From: Thioclava sp. JE_KL1
Lineage (GTDB): Bacteria; Pseudomonadota; Alphaproteobacteria; Rhodobacterales; Rhodobacteraceae
Direction: 5' to 3'
Length of the DNA stretch: 64,000 nucleotides
NCBI RefSeq assembly: GCF_009296265.1
Contig: NZ_WBJS01000003.1
Span: 434,001-498,000 of the forward strand
Within the stretch, counting starts at the first letter, position 1. The number at the start of each line of letters is the position of its first letter. A program made the position numbers and the translations under genes. This document shows, one piece after another, positions 25,756-34,910 of this stretch. Under the pieces are notes generated by a model. The model worked only from the letters and a program-made list of their open reading frames with translations. It did no database searches and was not told the origin of the DNA.

Positions 25756-26727
25756 TCAGATCCGGAACTGCACCAGACGGCGCAGCACCACGGCATTCAG
25801 GATGATAAGCGTAACGACGATGATCGCCATCGTGCGGAACATCGGGTGATCGGCGACTTCGCCGTAGTAATTGGGTGAAATCAACGATGTGAAGCCGAAC
25901 ATGATGAAGGGCAGCGCGGTCAGGAACCACGCCGAGGCGCGCCCCTCCGCCGAGATCGCGCGGATCTTGCGCCGCATCGAGATCCGGCCCCGCGTCGTCG
26001 CCGCCAGCACTTCGAGCACGCGGGCGAGATCGCCGCCCGTGCCGTGCTGAATACCGATGCTGGCCGCGAGATAGTCGGCGTCTTCCAGCCCCACCCGCTC
26101 GGCGAATTCCAGCACCGCGTCGGGAAGGTCTTCGCCATAGGTCACCTGATCGAAGATGATGCCGAATTCGGTGCCGATCGGGTCGGGCATCTCCTCGGCC
26201 ACGGCGCCGATAGACATGTTCAGCGGATGGCCGATCTTCAGACCCCGCGCGAGCATGTCGAGCGCGTCAGGCAGCTGGCTCGTCAGCACTTTCATCCGTT
26301 GCGTCGCCCGCGCGCGCAGAACCATGAAGGGCAGCACCAGCCCGATTGTCACAGCCGCAGAGGCCGCCCGCAGCGGGCCGAGCGGAGCAAGCGCCAGCAC
26401 GAAACTCCCGATCGCAAGCGCGGCGCAGATCAGCAGGAACTTGTCCGGCCCGATCCGGAAGCCCGCGCGATGCAGCAGACGCGGCAGATCGAACCGCTTC
26501 GGCAGCCGGGCGATCCAGCCCTTGCGCGGGTTGGGCTTGAGCAGCGCGAGCATCTCCTCGGTGTCGCGCCCCTTCGCGATCATCTTCATCCGGCGGCTTT
26601 TCGCCTCACCGCTGGTCTCGGTGCGGTTGAGCAGGTGCAGGCCGCCCGTCAGCGCCAGCAGAACGCCAAGCGCGATGCCGCTATAGGCGACATAGGCGGC
26701 GAGGTCCTTTTCGATGATCTCCCACAT
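25756..26727 (-). CDS. tadB: Tad pilus inner-membrane platform protein TadB
   Basis: 323 residues. An N-terminal membrane helix (AYVAYSGIALGVLLALTGGLHLL) and a pair of helices around 100-140 precede the T2SF domain: QLPDALDMLARGLKIGHPLNMSIGAVAEEMPDPIGTEFGIIFDQVTYGEDLPDA, with RISMRRKIRAISAEGRASA near the C-terminus. It is the partner of TadC in the assembly platform. It starts 3 bp downstream of the cpaF stop and belongs to the same operon. Confidence 0.9.
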   Translation of the reverse strand: MWEIIEKDLAAYVAYSGIALGVLLALTGGLHLLNRTETSGEAKSRRMKMIAKGRDTEEMLALLKPNPRKGWIARLPKRFDLPRLLHRAGFRIGPDKFLLICAALAIGSFVLALAPLGPLRAASAAVTIGLVLPFMVLRARATQRMKVLTSQLPDALDMLARGLKIGHPLNMSIGAVAEEMPDPIGTEFGIIFDQVTYGEDLPDAVLEFAERVGLEDADYLAASIGIQHGTGGDLARVLEVLAATTRGRISMRRKIRAISAEGRASAWFLTALPFIMFGFTSLISPNYYGEVADHPMFRTMAIIVVTLIILNAVVLRRLVQFRI

Positions 26728-26730
26728 GGC

Positions 26731-28161
26731 TCAGTTCCCCCGCATCTTGAAATCGGACGGATCGACCGCGACACCCGCCGCGATCAGGTCTTCGAGGCAA
26801 CGCGGGCGCAGGCCGGTCGCGGTGAACTCGCCCTCGATCACGCCATCGGCGGAGGTGCCGGTTTTGCGGAAGGTGAAGATGTCCTGCATCATCACGATAT
26901 TGCCCTCCTGCCCGGTGATCTCGGAGATCGAGAGCACCCGGCGGCGACCGTCGGACATGCGCGCGATCTGCACGACGATGTCGAGGCCGGAGGCGATCTG
27001 CGAACGGATCGCGTTGAGCGGCATGTCGAGGCCGATCATCGTCACCATCTGCTCGATCCGCCCCAGAGCGTCGCGTGCGGAATTGGCGTGGACCGTGGTC
27101 ATCGAGCCGTCATGGCCCGTGTTCATCGCCTGCAACATGTCGAAGGCTTCCGAGCCGCGCACCTCGCCGACGATAATCCGGTCGGGGCGCATCCGCAGCG
27201 CGTTCTTCACCAGATCGCGCTGGATCACCGCGCCCTGCCCGTTCGGATTGGACGCGCGGGTTTCCAGCCGCACCACATGCTCCTGTTGCAGCTGCAATTC
27301 GGCGGCGTCCTCGATCGTCACGATCCGCGTACGCGGGTCGATGGCGGCCGAGATCGCGTTCAGAAGCGTCGTCTTGCCCGAGCCGGTGCCGCCCGAGATC
27401 AGGATATTCTTGCGGGCATGCACCAGCCCGTGGAGGAACCGCGACGCAGCCCCCGTCATCATCCCAGTCTCGACGAGCCGCTCCATCGTGTAGGGTTGGC
27501 GCGCGAATTTGCGGATCGACAGGCTCGGCCCGTCAATCGCACAGGGCCGAATGATCGCGTTCACGCGGCTGCCGTCTTCGAGCCGCGCATCGACCCAAGG
27601 GTTGCTCTCGTCGATCCGGCGGCCCACCCGCGAGACGATCTTGTCGATGATCCGCAGCAGGTGGCGCTCGTCGCGGAAGCGTACCGCCGTGCGCTCGAGG
27701 ACGCCGTGACGCTCGACGAAGACGCGGTTGCAGCCATTGACGAGAATGTCGTTGATCGACGGGTCGGCCAGCAGCGGCTCCAGCGGGCCGAGCCCCAGCA
27801 CTTCGTTGAGAAGCTCGTCGACCAGCGTCTTGAACTCCTCCGCGCGCAGCGGGGTTTTCGCGTCGCGCAGCTCTTCGCTCACCAGCGCCGCCACTTCGCG
27901 GCGCAGCTCCTCTGGCACGACCTTATCGAGCATCGACAGGTTGAGCCGGTCTAGAAGCGCGTCATGCAGGCGGCTTTTGAGTTCTAGCGCGCGACGCTGC
28001 GCGTCTTCGTCGACCTCTGCCGCAGGCGGTTTGGGCGTAACCTGCTGTGCGGCCATCTCGCGCGCGTCTTTCGGCGGGCTGCCCGCGTAGGGCTTGCCGA
28101 GCGGGATCACCTTTTCGGTCTCGGTCGGTTTCGACCCGCGATCCGTGAAATTGCGAAACAT
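26731..28161 (-). CDS. cpaF: Tad pilus assembly ATPase CpaF/TadA
   Basis: 476 residues from ATG 28159-28161. Secretion ATPase of the VirB11/GspE kind: Walker A in NILISGGTGSGKTTLLNA (about 250-265), the Asp box in TRIVTIEDAAELQLQQEHVVRLETR, and Walker B/His box in ALRMRPDRIIVGEVRGSEAFDMLQAMNTGHDGSMTTVHANS. It is the hexameric motor that drives Flp assembly and possibly retraction. It lies between cpaE and tadB. Confidence 0.94.
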   Translation of the reverse strand: MFRNFTDRGSKPTETEKVIPLGKPYAGSPPKDAREMAAQQVTPKPPAAEVDEDAQRRALELKSRLHDALLDRLNLSMLDKVVPEELRREVAALVSEELRDAKTPLRAEEFKTLVDELLNEVLGLGPLEPLLADPSINDILVNGCNRVFVERHGVLERTAVRFRDERHLLRIIDKIVSRVGRRIDESNPWVDARLEDGSRVNAIIRPCAIDGPSLSIRKFARQPYTMERLVETGMMTGAASRFLHGLVHARKNILISGGTGSGKTTLLNAISAAIDPRTRIVTIEDAAELQLQQEHVVRLETRASNPNGQGAVIQRDLVKNALRMRPDRIIVGEVRGSEAFDMLQAMNTGHDGSMTTVHANSARDALGRIEQMVTMIGLDMPLNAIRSQIASGLDIVVQIARMSDGRRRVLSISEITGQEGNIVMMQDIFTFRKTGTSADGVIEGEFTATGLRPRCLEDLIAAGVAVDPSDFKMRGN

Positions 28162-28174
28162 CTCGTGCTCCCCC

Positions 28175-29074
28175 TCAATTCGTCCGGGCTGCGCTCTGTG
28201 CGAGCCGCCCCTTCGCCAAACCGGCAATCGCTTTCGACAGCGCTGAGCGCCGCCCGATCCGCGCAAGAGGCACGCCGCGATCGGCAGCCTCCTTGGCGGC
28301 GCGCGGGTCGTCGGGCAACCAGTGGCTGAGATCGCGATCGAGCGCCTTCGCCGCCTCCTGCTGCACCCGCGAGCGCATCAGCGGACGGCTTTGATGGTTC
28401 ACGACCACCTCGATCTCCAGCGCGAGGTTCTCCTCATGATAGGCGTCGATCAGGCGGCGGGCCTGCTGCAGCGAGGGCACCGCGAGATCGGTCACCAGAT
28501 ACATCAGGGACGCGCGCGCCAGCACCGGCGAAACCCAGTCGATCAACGCATGCGGCAGATCGACGACGACGTAATCACAACGCGCCTGCATCAGCGTGAT
28601 GAGTTCGGTGACCTGATCGGCCCCGAGCGCACCGAGCGGCGCGAAAGCGGCGGGGGCGCAGAGCACTTCCAGCCCGTCTTTCGAATGCTGGAGCGACTGA
28701 TCGAGGAAGGTCTCGTCCGGCACCGCCCCGCTGCGCGCCATATCGTAGAGCGCCGGGCTCGGATCGAGATCGAGAAAGCCCGCGACCATGCCGAATTGCA
28801 GATCGAGGTCGATCAGCCCGACGCGGCGCGGCGCCTGGCCTTTCTTCACACCCTGAGCCGCCAGTTGATGGGCGAGATTCACCGCCAGCATCGTGGCCCC
28901 GATCCCGCCGCGGCTGCGCGCGACCGCGATGACCTGGCCCTCTTCGTCGGGCGCTCGCGCATGCGTCAGACGCTCGGCCTCGGCAGAGAAGGTCAGTCGA
29001 CGTTTGGCGGGCGCGGCAAGGTCGCGCGCGCTCGGCTCGGGCACCAGGAATATCGGTTTGGTTCTACGGGTCAT
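28175..29074 (-). CDS. cpaE: Tad pilus localisation ATPase-like protein CpaE/TadZ
   Basis: 299 residues, ParA/MinD superfamily. The P-loop reads ARSRGGIGATMLAVNLA, without the usual lysines, as in many CpaE proteins; the nucleotide-binding part continues with VGLIDLDLQFG and a DYVVVDLPH segment. There is no obvious N-terminal receiver-like domain: only about 45 residues precede the P-loop, shorter than Caulobacter CpaE. TadZ/CpaE directs the pilus machine to its place in the cell. It is the gene before cpaF. Confidence 0.85.
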   Translation of the reverse strand: MTRRTKPIFLVPEPSARDLAAPAKRRLTFSAEAERLTHARAPDEEGQVIAVARSRGGIGATMLAVNLAHQLAAQGVKKGQAPRRVGLIDLDLQFGMVAGFLDLDPSPALYDMARSGAVPDETFLDQSLQHSKDGLEVLCAPAAFAPLGALGADQVTELITLMQARCDYVVVDLPHALIDWVSPVLARASLMYLVTDLAVPSLQQARRLIDAYHEENLALEIEVVVNHQSRPLMRSRVQQEAAKALDRDLSHWLPDDPRAAKEAADRGVPLARIGRRSALSKAIAGLAKGRLAQSAARTN

Positions 29075-29092
29075 TTCATGTCTCCCCTTGCT

Positions 29093-29743
29093 TTAGCTTC
29101 CCGCGCCCTGCGCGAGATCCTCGCCCGGCATCGACGTGCTCATGCTCGGGAAGGCGATATCTGCATCAAGATCTTCATTGGCGGTGCCGGTCACGAGCCC
29201 CACCAGCGCGCCCAGCGGCGTCGCGAACTGGAAGCTCACATTCTGCAATTCGACGGTGACCATCGGCACATAGGGCCCGCCGAGAAATCCAAGCTCGGAA
29301 TCGTAGGAATAGCTGAAGGACAGGTTCGCGGCGGTCGAGCCGTTGGGCAGCGCCGGGGCGACGATCGGCCAGATCTCGGCCACGGTCGCATTCGTCGTCG
29401 CGCCCGAGCAGCTCACCGTGGCGGGTGCCGCGCAGACCCAGCTCTTGGCGCTGCAATTCGTGCCGAATTGCGGCTCGGTCTCGTCTTTCGGCGTCACGCC
29501 GCGCTCATTCGTCTCCGGCACGCCGGCACATGCCGCCGGACGCACCGCTGCCAGCCGCGCCGCGACCTGCAATCCGCGCTGCATATTCACGTAGTGAAAG
29601 GCCAGCCGTCCGAAATCCAGAAGCCCGAAGAACACGAGCAGGTAGAGGCCGAATACCAGCGTGAACTCGACGAGGGTCGCGCCCTCCTCGTCGCGCAGAA
29701 AGCGGCGCAGTGCGCGCGCGTGATATGCGAGAGGCCCGGTCAT
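29093..29743 (-). CDS. tadE: TadE-like pseudopilin
   Basis: 216 residues from ATG 29741-29743. A short basic N-terminus is followed by the TadE signature DEEGATLVEFTLVFGLYLLVFFGLLDFGRLAF (membrane helix with the EF of pseudopilins), then a periplasmic domain of about 160 residues with several Cys. It is expected to be cleaved by CpaA and to take part in Flp pilus assembly. Its start overlaps the stop of the preceding TadE-like gene by ATGA. Confidence 0.82.
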   Translation of the reverse strand: MTGPLAYHARALRRFLRDEEGATLVEFTLVFGLYLLVFFGLLDFGRLAFHYVNMQRGLQVAARLAAVRPAACAGVPETNERGVTPKDETEPQFGTNCSAKSWVCAAPATVSCSGATTNATVAEIWPIVAPALPNGSTAANLSFSYSYDSELGFLGGPYVPMVTVELQNVSFQFATPLGALVGLVTGTANEDLDADIAFPSMSTSMPGEDLAQGAGS

Positions 29744-30249
29744 GAGCCGAAGACCCGGTTCTGGTCGGCGATCGTCGTGGTGACGGTGCCGAGCGTCGTG
29801 GGTGTGATCAGGGTGAAGAGACCGGCGAAGGGGAAGGTGATCGTGACATTCGCCGCCACTTCGACGATCGGCGCATCGCCGAAACGATAGCTGCCTTCGA
29901 TGCAATCGAGGCTCGGCTCCACCGTCGTGACGGTGATCCCGCCCCCCAGCACGCTACCGCCGGTGATCGCATTGCCGACGATCCCGGCGAGCGTCTCCGC
30001 CTGACCATCGACGCTGCCGCCGGTTTCGCAGATGCTGCGCGGGGTGATCCGGGCGAGATAGCGGCTTGCGTCACGCACCCCTCCGATCACCGTCTGGTAG
30101 GCAAGAAACATCCGCCCGCTCTCGATGATCGCCGCGAAGAGGATGAGCATCAGCGGCAGCACCAGCGCGAATTCCACCAGCTGCGCGCCCTCATCATCGC
30201 GCCAGATGCGGCGCGGGGCGCGGAGGCGATATGCGCGAAACCACCGCAT
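29740..30249 (-). CDS. TadE/TadF-like pseudopilin
   Basis: 169 residues from ATG 30247-30249; a longer in-frame reading upstream looks like a shadow of tadG. It has basic residues, then RDDEGAQLVEFALVLPLMLILFAAIIESGRMF, the same pseudopilin layout as its neighbour, then a periplasmic part with VIGGVRDASRYLARITP. The name TadF is likely by position, but the two TadE-like genes are not easy to tell apart. It starts 6 bp after tadG and overlaps tadE. Confidence 0.78.
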   Translation of the reverse strand: MRWFRAYRLRAPRRIWRDDEGAQLVEFALVLPLMLILFAAIIESGRMFLAYQTVIGGVRDASRYLARITPRSICETGGSVDGQAETLAGIVGNAITGGSVLGGGITVTTVEPSLDCIEGSYRFGDAPIVEVAANVTITFPFAGLFTLITPTTLGTVTTTIADQNRVFGS

Positions 30250-30254
30250 CGCGC

Positions 30255-31784
30255 TCACCGGTAAAGCTGGACGACGTCGCGGACCATGCCGCCCGTGCCC
30301 AGCTCCTCTTGGTCGCCATTGCTGGCGGACCCGATCACTTCGCCCCAGATATCCATCGTCGGCGGGCTCGATCCGTCTTCGCCCACCGGCTCGGTGAGGA
30401 AGACTTTGACGAATTCCTTGACCGGCACGTTCGTCGCCGCGCCCTTGATCACGGTGCCCGTCTCGGCGCTGCAATCGATGCCCGCGACGATCAGAACGCG
30501 GCGGTCGGCATTGGGGGCGGCCGCGGGCGCGCAGCTCGGCAGGCCCGTCTCGGCGCGTCCCGAGAGAATGTCGCCGCCAGCCGCCGCCGCGATCTCGGCA
30601 AGATAGAGGTCATAGCGGGTTTCGGCATCCGCGAAAGGATCCGTGGCACCCTCCGCCGTGATGTCGATTCCGTAATTCGTCTGCATGTAGGTGATGCGGC
30701 CCTGCGACCAGTCGCCATCGCCGAAACGACCGCAGGGCTCAGTCGCGCCCGGCATGAAGCAATCGTCACGCGGCAGGCCGACCGTATCGGGCGAAAGCTC
30801 TTCATTTTCCTTGATGCAGGTGTTTTTTCCGCCGCCATTCGACGTCGTGCCATCCTTCCCGCTCGGATTGGCGGCGACGATTCCCTTGATGACATTGGGC
30901 GCAGGCGCATAATCGGGATCGTTGCTCAGCCCGTTCATGATCGACTGATACATGTCGAAGCGCACGTTGAAGATCGCCGCGTTGCGTCCTTCCTTCTGGC
31001 CCGGTTCGAGGTCGACGCCGCGCTGGTTGAAGCATTGGGTGATCTTGCTGACGGCGCCGAGCAGGCAGGCGTCGAGCTGCGCGCCGGATTTCTTGGCGCA
31101 AGGCCCCTCGTCATCGATTTTCGCGCCATTCGGATCGAGGAACCCGAAATCGCCCGGCCCCCAAGCGGCATCACCGCCCCCGCCCGAGCGCAGCAGGATC
31201 ATCTGTCCGATATCCTTTTCCGCATCGAAGCCCGGCGGCACGCAGAACATCAAGGGCGTGACGTCACAGGCCAGGATTTCGAGCCCCGCGACCGCCTGAG
31301 CCGTGGCCGAGCCGTCGAACGCGTCATACCCGCCCATCGTGGTGAACGCGGCGGCGAAGACACCCTGAACCTCACGCTCATCGACATCGACGCGCACGAA
31401 GGCGGCCTTCGCCGGATCGGTGGTCACCGCGTTTGTCGCGTCGCTATCGCTGTCCGGCAGGGCGCTGAGATAGGTCAGGGTCACATCGTTCGCAGCCCCC
31501 AACACCTGCGAGCCAGTCGCGAAGGTCTGGCTGTCGACGATGAGTTGCGCAGCCGCATTGGCGCGGGTGATCGCGTCGGAATTGCCGTCAAGCTCGCCCG
31601 CCGCCGCCAAAGCGACCGAGTCCGCGAAGGATTGCAGCTCCGAGCGGGTGCTGCCGAGCCGCCCCAGGTCGAAGGAGAGCGCGACCAGACCGAGCACCAC
31701 CACGAGGCTCATCCCGAAGAAGACGAGGATCGTCCCGTCTTCCTCGCGGGCGAAACGCCGGATGCTGTTCTGGATGCGCCCCAT
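30255..31784 (-). CDS. tadG: TadG-like protein of the Flp pilus locus
   Basis: 509 residues. The N-terminal anchor REEDGTILVFFGMSLVVVLGLVALSFDLGRL, followed by SELQSFADSVALAAAGELDG, is the TadG/TadE-type N-terminal domain (residues 12-75). The rest is a long extracytoplasmic region with many Cys (DVTPLMFCVPPG, KNTCIKENEEL, DDCFMPGATEPCGRFGDGDW), probably disulfide-bonded. A von Willebrand A fold is common at this position but its metal site is not obvious here. It lies between cpaB and the TadE-like genes. Confidence 0.8.
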   Translation of the reverse strand: MGRIQNSIRRFAREEDGTILVFFGMSLVVVLGLVALSFDLGRLGSTRSELQSFADSVALAAAGELDGNSDAITRANAAAQLIVDSQTFATGSQVLGAANDVTLTYLSALPDSDSDATNAVTTDPAKAAFVRVDVDEREVQGVFAAAFTTMGGYDAFDGSATAQAVAGLEILACDVTPLMFCVPPGFDAEKDIGQMILLRSGGGGDAAWGPGDFGFLDPNGAKIDDEGPCAKKSGAQLDACLLGAVSKITQCFNQRGVDLEPGQKEGRNAAIFNVRFDMYQSIMNGLSNDPDYAPAPNVIKGIVAANPSGKDGTTSNGGGKNTCIKENEELSPDTVGLPRDDCFMPGATEPCGRFGDGDWSQGRITYMQTNYGIDITAEGATDPFADAETRYDLYLAEIAAAAGGDILSGRAETGLPSCAPAAAPNADRRVLIVAGIDCSAETGTVIKGAATNVPVKEFVKVFLTEPVGEDGSSPPTMDIWGEVIGSASNGDQEELGTGGMVRDVVQLYR

Positions 31785-31796
31785 CGACCCCGAGCC

Positions 31797-32603
31797 TCAC
31801 TTGACCGTCGTATGGGTCACTTCCGTGCCGCGCCGGATCGTCACCGTGCGCACGGGCGTGGGTTCGAGCTTGTTCGCGGACCGCTCGCTGAGAATATCGG
31901 CCAGCCCTATCGAGGGCAGCGGATCGCTCTCGGCCTCGTCGAGCGTGCGCAGCGTCAGGCTGAGCGTGCCCGCCTTCTGCGCCAGCGCGAGGCGTTGTCC
32001 CTGATCGGGCGAGACCTCGACGGTGACAGTGCGCGCCACGCCGGGGGTTTTCACCTTCTCATCGGCTTCCTGATCGACCCCGATGACGCGGACGTCCTGA
32101 AGGATCGTCACGGTTTTGAGCGACTCGTTCTTGCCGCGCGTCATCATCACGTCGACGCGGTCGCCCGGCGTCACGAAACCACCCACCCCGCTCGAGGCGT
32201 TGACCTCGATCGCCATGGCACGGCTGTTCGGGCCGAGGGTCTGAACGATGGTGACCTTCTCGCCGTAATTCGAGACCTTGGAGGCGAGGATCAGCTCGCC
32301 CTGCGCGATCTCGGCACGGGCGCGGCGCGGCTCCCCGCCCGCTTCGGGCAGGAGGGCTGCGTAATCGGTGAAGACACCCGGCGGCAGCGCCTCTTTCGGC
32401 CAGGAGATCGAGGTCAGCTTCTGCGCCTCGATGGTCTGGCCGAAGGGAATGTTCTGTGCAGCGGCGAGGACCTCGACGAGGCCTTCGCGCTCGGCGGCAA
32501 GGTCGCGTTTGTATTTCGCCTCGAAGAAATCACGCGCCAGGTAAGCCGAGCCACCTGCCACGGCGAGTCCTGCAGTGAAGGTCAGCAAAGATGCGATACG
32601 CAT
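31797..32603 (-). CDS. cpaB: Flp pilus assembly protein CpaB/RcpC
   Basis: 268 residues from ATG 32601-32603, chosen because GGAG sits six bases upstream (ATG 32615 and TTG 32624 are in frame). It has an N-terminal membrane anchor (MRIASLLTFTAGLAVAGGSAYLARDFF), a SAF-like region around LAAAQNIPFGQTIEAQKLTSISWP, and NASSGVGGFVTPGDRVDVMMTR, typical of RcpC/CpaB. In other Tad loci it is followed by the secretin gene cpaC and by cpaD; here tadG follows directly. Confidence 0.88.
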   Translation of the reverse strand: MRIASLLTFTAGLAVAGGSAYLARDFFEAKYKRDLAAEREGLVEVLAAAQNIPFGQTIEAQKLTSISWPKEALPPGVFTDYAALLPEAGGEPRRARAEIAQGELILASKVSNYGEKVTIVQTLGPNSRAMAIEVNASSGVGGFVTPGDRVDVMMTRGKNESLKTVTILQDVRVIGVDQEADEKVKTPGVARTVTVEVSPDQGQRLALAQKAGTLSLTLRTLDEAESDPLPSIGLADILSERSANKLEPTPVRTVTIRRGTEVTHTTVK

Positions 32604-32626
32604 GGCGCTCTCCATAGTTTCCAACA

Positions 32627-32648
32627 GGTGGCGCCAGAAGGCACCACC
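32627..32648 (-). promoter_or_regulatory. Hairpin between flp and cpaB
   Basis: A stem of 5+3 bp with one mismatch (GGTGG..GCC / GGC..CCACC) and a 4-base loop lies 12 bp after the flp stop. There is no T-run, so it is more likely a 3' stabiliser or leaky attenuator that keeps the pilin message in excess over the assembly genes. Confidence 0.4.
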
Positions 32649-32660
32649 CGAGTCCGATGA

Positions 32661-32849
32661 TTACTGAGTCTTGCCGGTCATGAGCGATGCAGCGTCGGTG
32701 AGTTGGGTTTCCACCTTGTCGGCCAGTCCTGAATAAGCTGTCACTGCGATCCCCAATGCGACCGCCAGCGCGATGCCGTATTCGACGACCGTAACGCCCT
32801 CTTCGTCCTTCTTCAGACGGCGCAGCGAAGCGAGTTTGAACAGTTTCAT
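32661..32849 (-). CDS. flp: Flp family type IVb pilin
   Basis: 62 residues from ATG 32847-32849 with GGAG upstream. A basic leader, MKLFKLASLRRLKKDEEG, ends at Gly18, the prepilin cut site, followed by VTVVEYGIALAVALGIAVTAY with the Glu-Tyr pair of Flp pilins and a single hydrophobic helix. The mature pilin is about 44 residues and forms the pilus used for surface attachment. It is the first gene of the tad operon on the minus strand. Confidence 0.93.
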   Translation of the reverse strand: MKLFKLASLRRLKKDEEGVTVVEYGIALAVALGIAVTAYSGLADKVETQLTDAASLMTGKTQ

Positions 32850-33283
32850 GGTCTTTCTCCGTTTCTGAAATGCCGGCCCACCCCGGCGTTTAAATCTGGC
32901 CCCGTGTCCCCTGTTGAGCCGGGCAGCCAAGATTCAGATTGCGAGTGTTTTGACGTCGCGGCATCGGTTCAACGTCGCAAAATCACAACCACAGATTGTA
33001 TTACTTGTCAGAGATGCCGAAATCTGGACGCCAGATACGCCGTTTGATTGCCGAAGCATGCAACTGGGGCGCCGCCGCGACTCAGTACGCGGGGCGCGAT
33101 TTTCGTCTTGTTTCGGAGGTTTGGCGCGTAAGGACGAACGGCGCCGATCAGGACGCCACACCGTTCGAGCTACAGGCCGAATACGGCTAAGGAGACAGAA
33201 GACGCAGCGGGGCATTCGAAAGCCCCGAAGCGGGACTGCCGTTTTCGCGAGATGTGAGAGCGGACGGCGTAGACGCTCAACCC
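32850..33283. other. Non-coding region between murD and flp
   Basis: 434 bp with no gene I can support; the short frames here lack ribosome sites and family features. It must hold the flp promoter on the minus strand. A GG-N10-GC arrangement at 32976-32992 resembles a sigma-54 site but is weak. A candidate murD terminator lies at 33213-33237. This is also the boundary where the dcw cluster breaks off and the pilus locus begins. Confidence 0.5.
33213..33237 (-). terminator. Possible terminator after murD
   Basis: Minus strand stem GTCCCG-CTT-CGGGGC (33222-33236, one G-T pair) followed by TTTC, about 50 bp after the murD stop. The T-run is short. Confidence 0.35.
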
Positions 33284-34681
33284 TCAGCCGGGCAGCGCGT
33301 CCACGAGCTGCGCGAAATGATCGCCGCGTTTTTCGAAATTCGGATATTGGTCGAAGCTCGCGGCCGCAGGCGCCAAAAGCACCGTGTCGCCCTCTTCGGC
33401 ATCGCGGGCGCAGGCGGCGACGGCGGCCTCCATCGTCTCGCAAATCTCATGCTCGACCGCCAGTTCCAACGCGAAATCGCGCGCGGAATGGCCGATGAAA
33501 TAGGCTTTCTTCACCGCGCCGAGATGTTCGGAGAGCGAGGCCACCCCGCCCTCCTTGCCCAGACCGCCCGCGATCCAGCGGATGTTCGGGAAGGCCTCGA
33601 GTGCCTTCGCGGCGCTGTCGGTGTTCGTTGCCTTGGAGTCGTTGACCCAGCGCACCCCACGCTTCTCCGCGACGGTCTGGCTGCGATGCGGAAGCCCGGC
33701 GAAAGAATGGAACGCCTGTTCGATCACCCGCGGCGCAATTCCCAGCGCGCGCACGGCGGCATAGGCCGCGCAGGCGTTCTGGTGGTTATGCGCGCCGGGC
33801 AGCCCGGTGACGTCGCGCAGGTCGATCGAGGCCACCTGCTTGCCTTTGCGCCATTCACTGAGGAACCCTTTGCGCGCATAGACCGACCAGCCCCAATCCC
33901 CCAGCTTGCGCGCCGAGGACACCCGGATCAGCCTGTCATCGTTGCGGCCCATCATGATCTGATTGGCGAGATAGACGCCCTCGGGCTCATCGACGCCGAT
34001 CACCGCGCGATCCGGGCCGCCTTCGGCGAACAGTCGACGCTTGGCCGCGAAATAGCCGCCCATGCCTGCGTGGCGATCCAAATGGTCCGGCGAGAGATTG
34101 GTGAAGACCGCGATATCCGGCGTCAGCGCGCGCGCCAGATCGGTCTGATAGGAGGACAGTTCCAGCACCACGACCTCGCCATTCTCGGCGGGTTCCAGAT
34201 CGAGCACGCCGCGCCCGATATTGCCCGCCATCTGCGTCGGTCGCCCGGCCTCTTCCAGAATGTGATGGATCAGCGCCGTCGTCGTGGATTTCCCGTTCGA
34301 GCCGGTGACGCAGATCGTGCGCGGTGCCTGATCGTAGCGCATGAAATCATCGGTCGCCCAGGAGGCGAAGAACAGGCCGATATCGTTATCGACGGGCACG
34401 CCCGCCTCCATCGCCGCCGAAATCACCTGGTTGGGCCTGGGATAGAGATGCGGAATGCCGGGCGAGACGATCAGGGCCGCGACCTCCTCGAAAGCGCCGT
34501 GGCGCGTCAGGTCGCGGCAGCTATAGCCGGCTTCCTCGGCGCGGGCGCGGCCTTCGGGGCTGTCGTCCCAGCACAGCGGCTCGGCCCCGCCCGCGCGCAA
34601 CGCGGCCGCCGTCGCCAGACCCGAGCGCCCGAGCCCGAGAACCGCTACCTTCTGTCCGTCAAAGCCCTGCACCGGGATCAT
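33284..34681 (-). CDS. murD: UDP-N-acetylmuramoylalanine--D-glutamate ligase
   Basis: 465 residues from ATG 34679-34681. The N-terminus [21 protein letters not shown] binds UDP, the ATP loop is [21 protein letters not shown] (about 125-140), and [23 protein letters not shown] plus [15 protein letters not shown] are Mur-ligase blocks. It adds D-Glu to UDP-MurNAc-L-Ala. It is the last dcw gene here: ftsW and murG, which normally follow in this order of bacteria, are missing and replaced by the Tad locus. A secreted-protein gene separates it from mraY. Confidence 0.96.
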   Translation of the reverse strand: MIPVQGFDGQKVAVLGLGRSGLATAAALRAGGAEPLCWDDSPEGRARAEEAGYSCRDLTRHGAFEEVAALIVSPGIPHLYPRPNQVISAAMEAGVPVDNDIGLFFASWATDDFMRYDQAPRTICVTGSNGKSTTTALIHHILEEAGRPTQMAGNIGRGVLDLEPAENGEVVVLELSSYQTDLARALTPDIAVFTNLSPDHLDRHAGMGGYFAAKRRLFAEGGPDRAVIGVDEPEGVYLANQIMMGRNDDRLIRVSSARKLGDWGWSVYARKGFLSEWRKGKQVASIDLRDVTGLPGAHNHQNACAAYAAVRALGIAPRVIEQAFHSFAGLPHRSQTVAEKRGVRWVNDSKATNTDSAAKALEAFPNIRWIAGGLGKEGGVASLSEHLGAVKKAYFIGHSARDFALELAVEHEICETMEAAVAACARDAEEGDTVLLAPAAASFDQYPNFEKRGDHFAQLVDALPG

Positions 34682-34758
34682 GGGTCTCTCCTGTCGCCTC
34701 GCGCAAGGGCAGCGGGGCCGCCTCGCGTCTTCGTCGTTCTATCACGTCGTTCTTTATC

Positions 34759-34808
34759 GGGGGCCAGCCCCCGTACCCCCGGGATATTTGAACCAATACG
34801 AAGGGGAA
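34759..34808. repeat. Intergenic repeat, forward copy
   Basis: Hairpin GGGGGCCAGCCCCC (34759-34772), core CCCCCGGGATATTT (34776-34789), then AACCAATACGAAGG. It lies in the 229-bp space between the secreted-protein gene and murD. Confidence 0.75.
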
Positions 34809-34841
34809 AGGGGGAACGCAGCGCACAAGTCGCCGGACATG

Positions 34842-34881
34842 CAAAAACGGCGCGCACGGAGGGGAGGATCCGTGCGCGCCG
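34842..34881 (-). terminator. Strong intrinsic terminator of the secreted-protein gene
   Basis: Minus strand 13-bp perfect stem (CGGCGCGCACGGA with TCCGTGCGCGCCG, 34848-34860 and 34869-34881, loop of 8) followed by TTTTTG. It lies 30 bp after the stop of the gene at 34911 and would isolate murD from mraY-side transcripts, so murD probably needs read-through or its own promoter. Confidence 0.85.
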
Positions 34882-34910
34882 CAAAGGGTCTTCTAGCGAA
34901 GATCGTTAGA

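Noticed and set aside
28175-29074. Missing lysine in the CpaE P-loop (RGGIGAT) as a sign of an inactive gene.
   Set aside because: Many CpaE/TadZ proteins carry this atypical P-loop, so it is ordinary for the family.
32914-33498. Open frames on both strands between flp and murD (for example the 64-codon plus frame at 32996-33190).
   Set aside because: Start codons are mostly TTG/GTG without ribosome sites, composition is Arg-rich shadow-like, and no family features are visible. Treated as non-coding.
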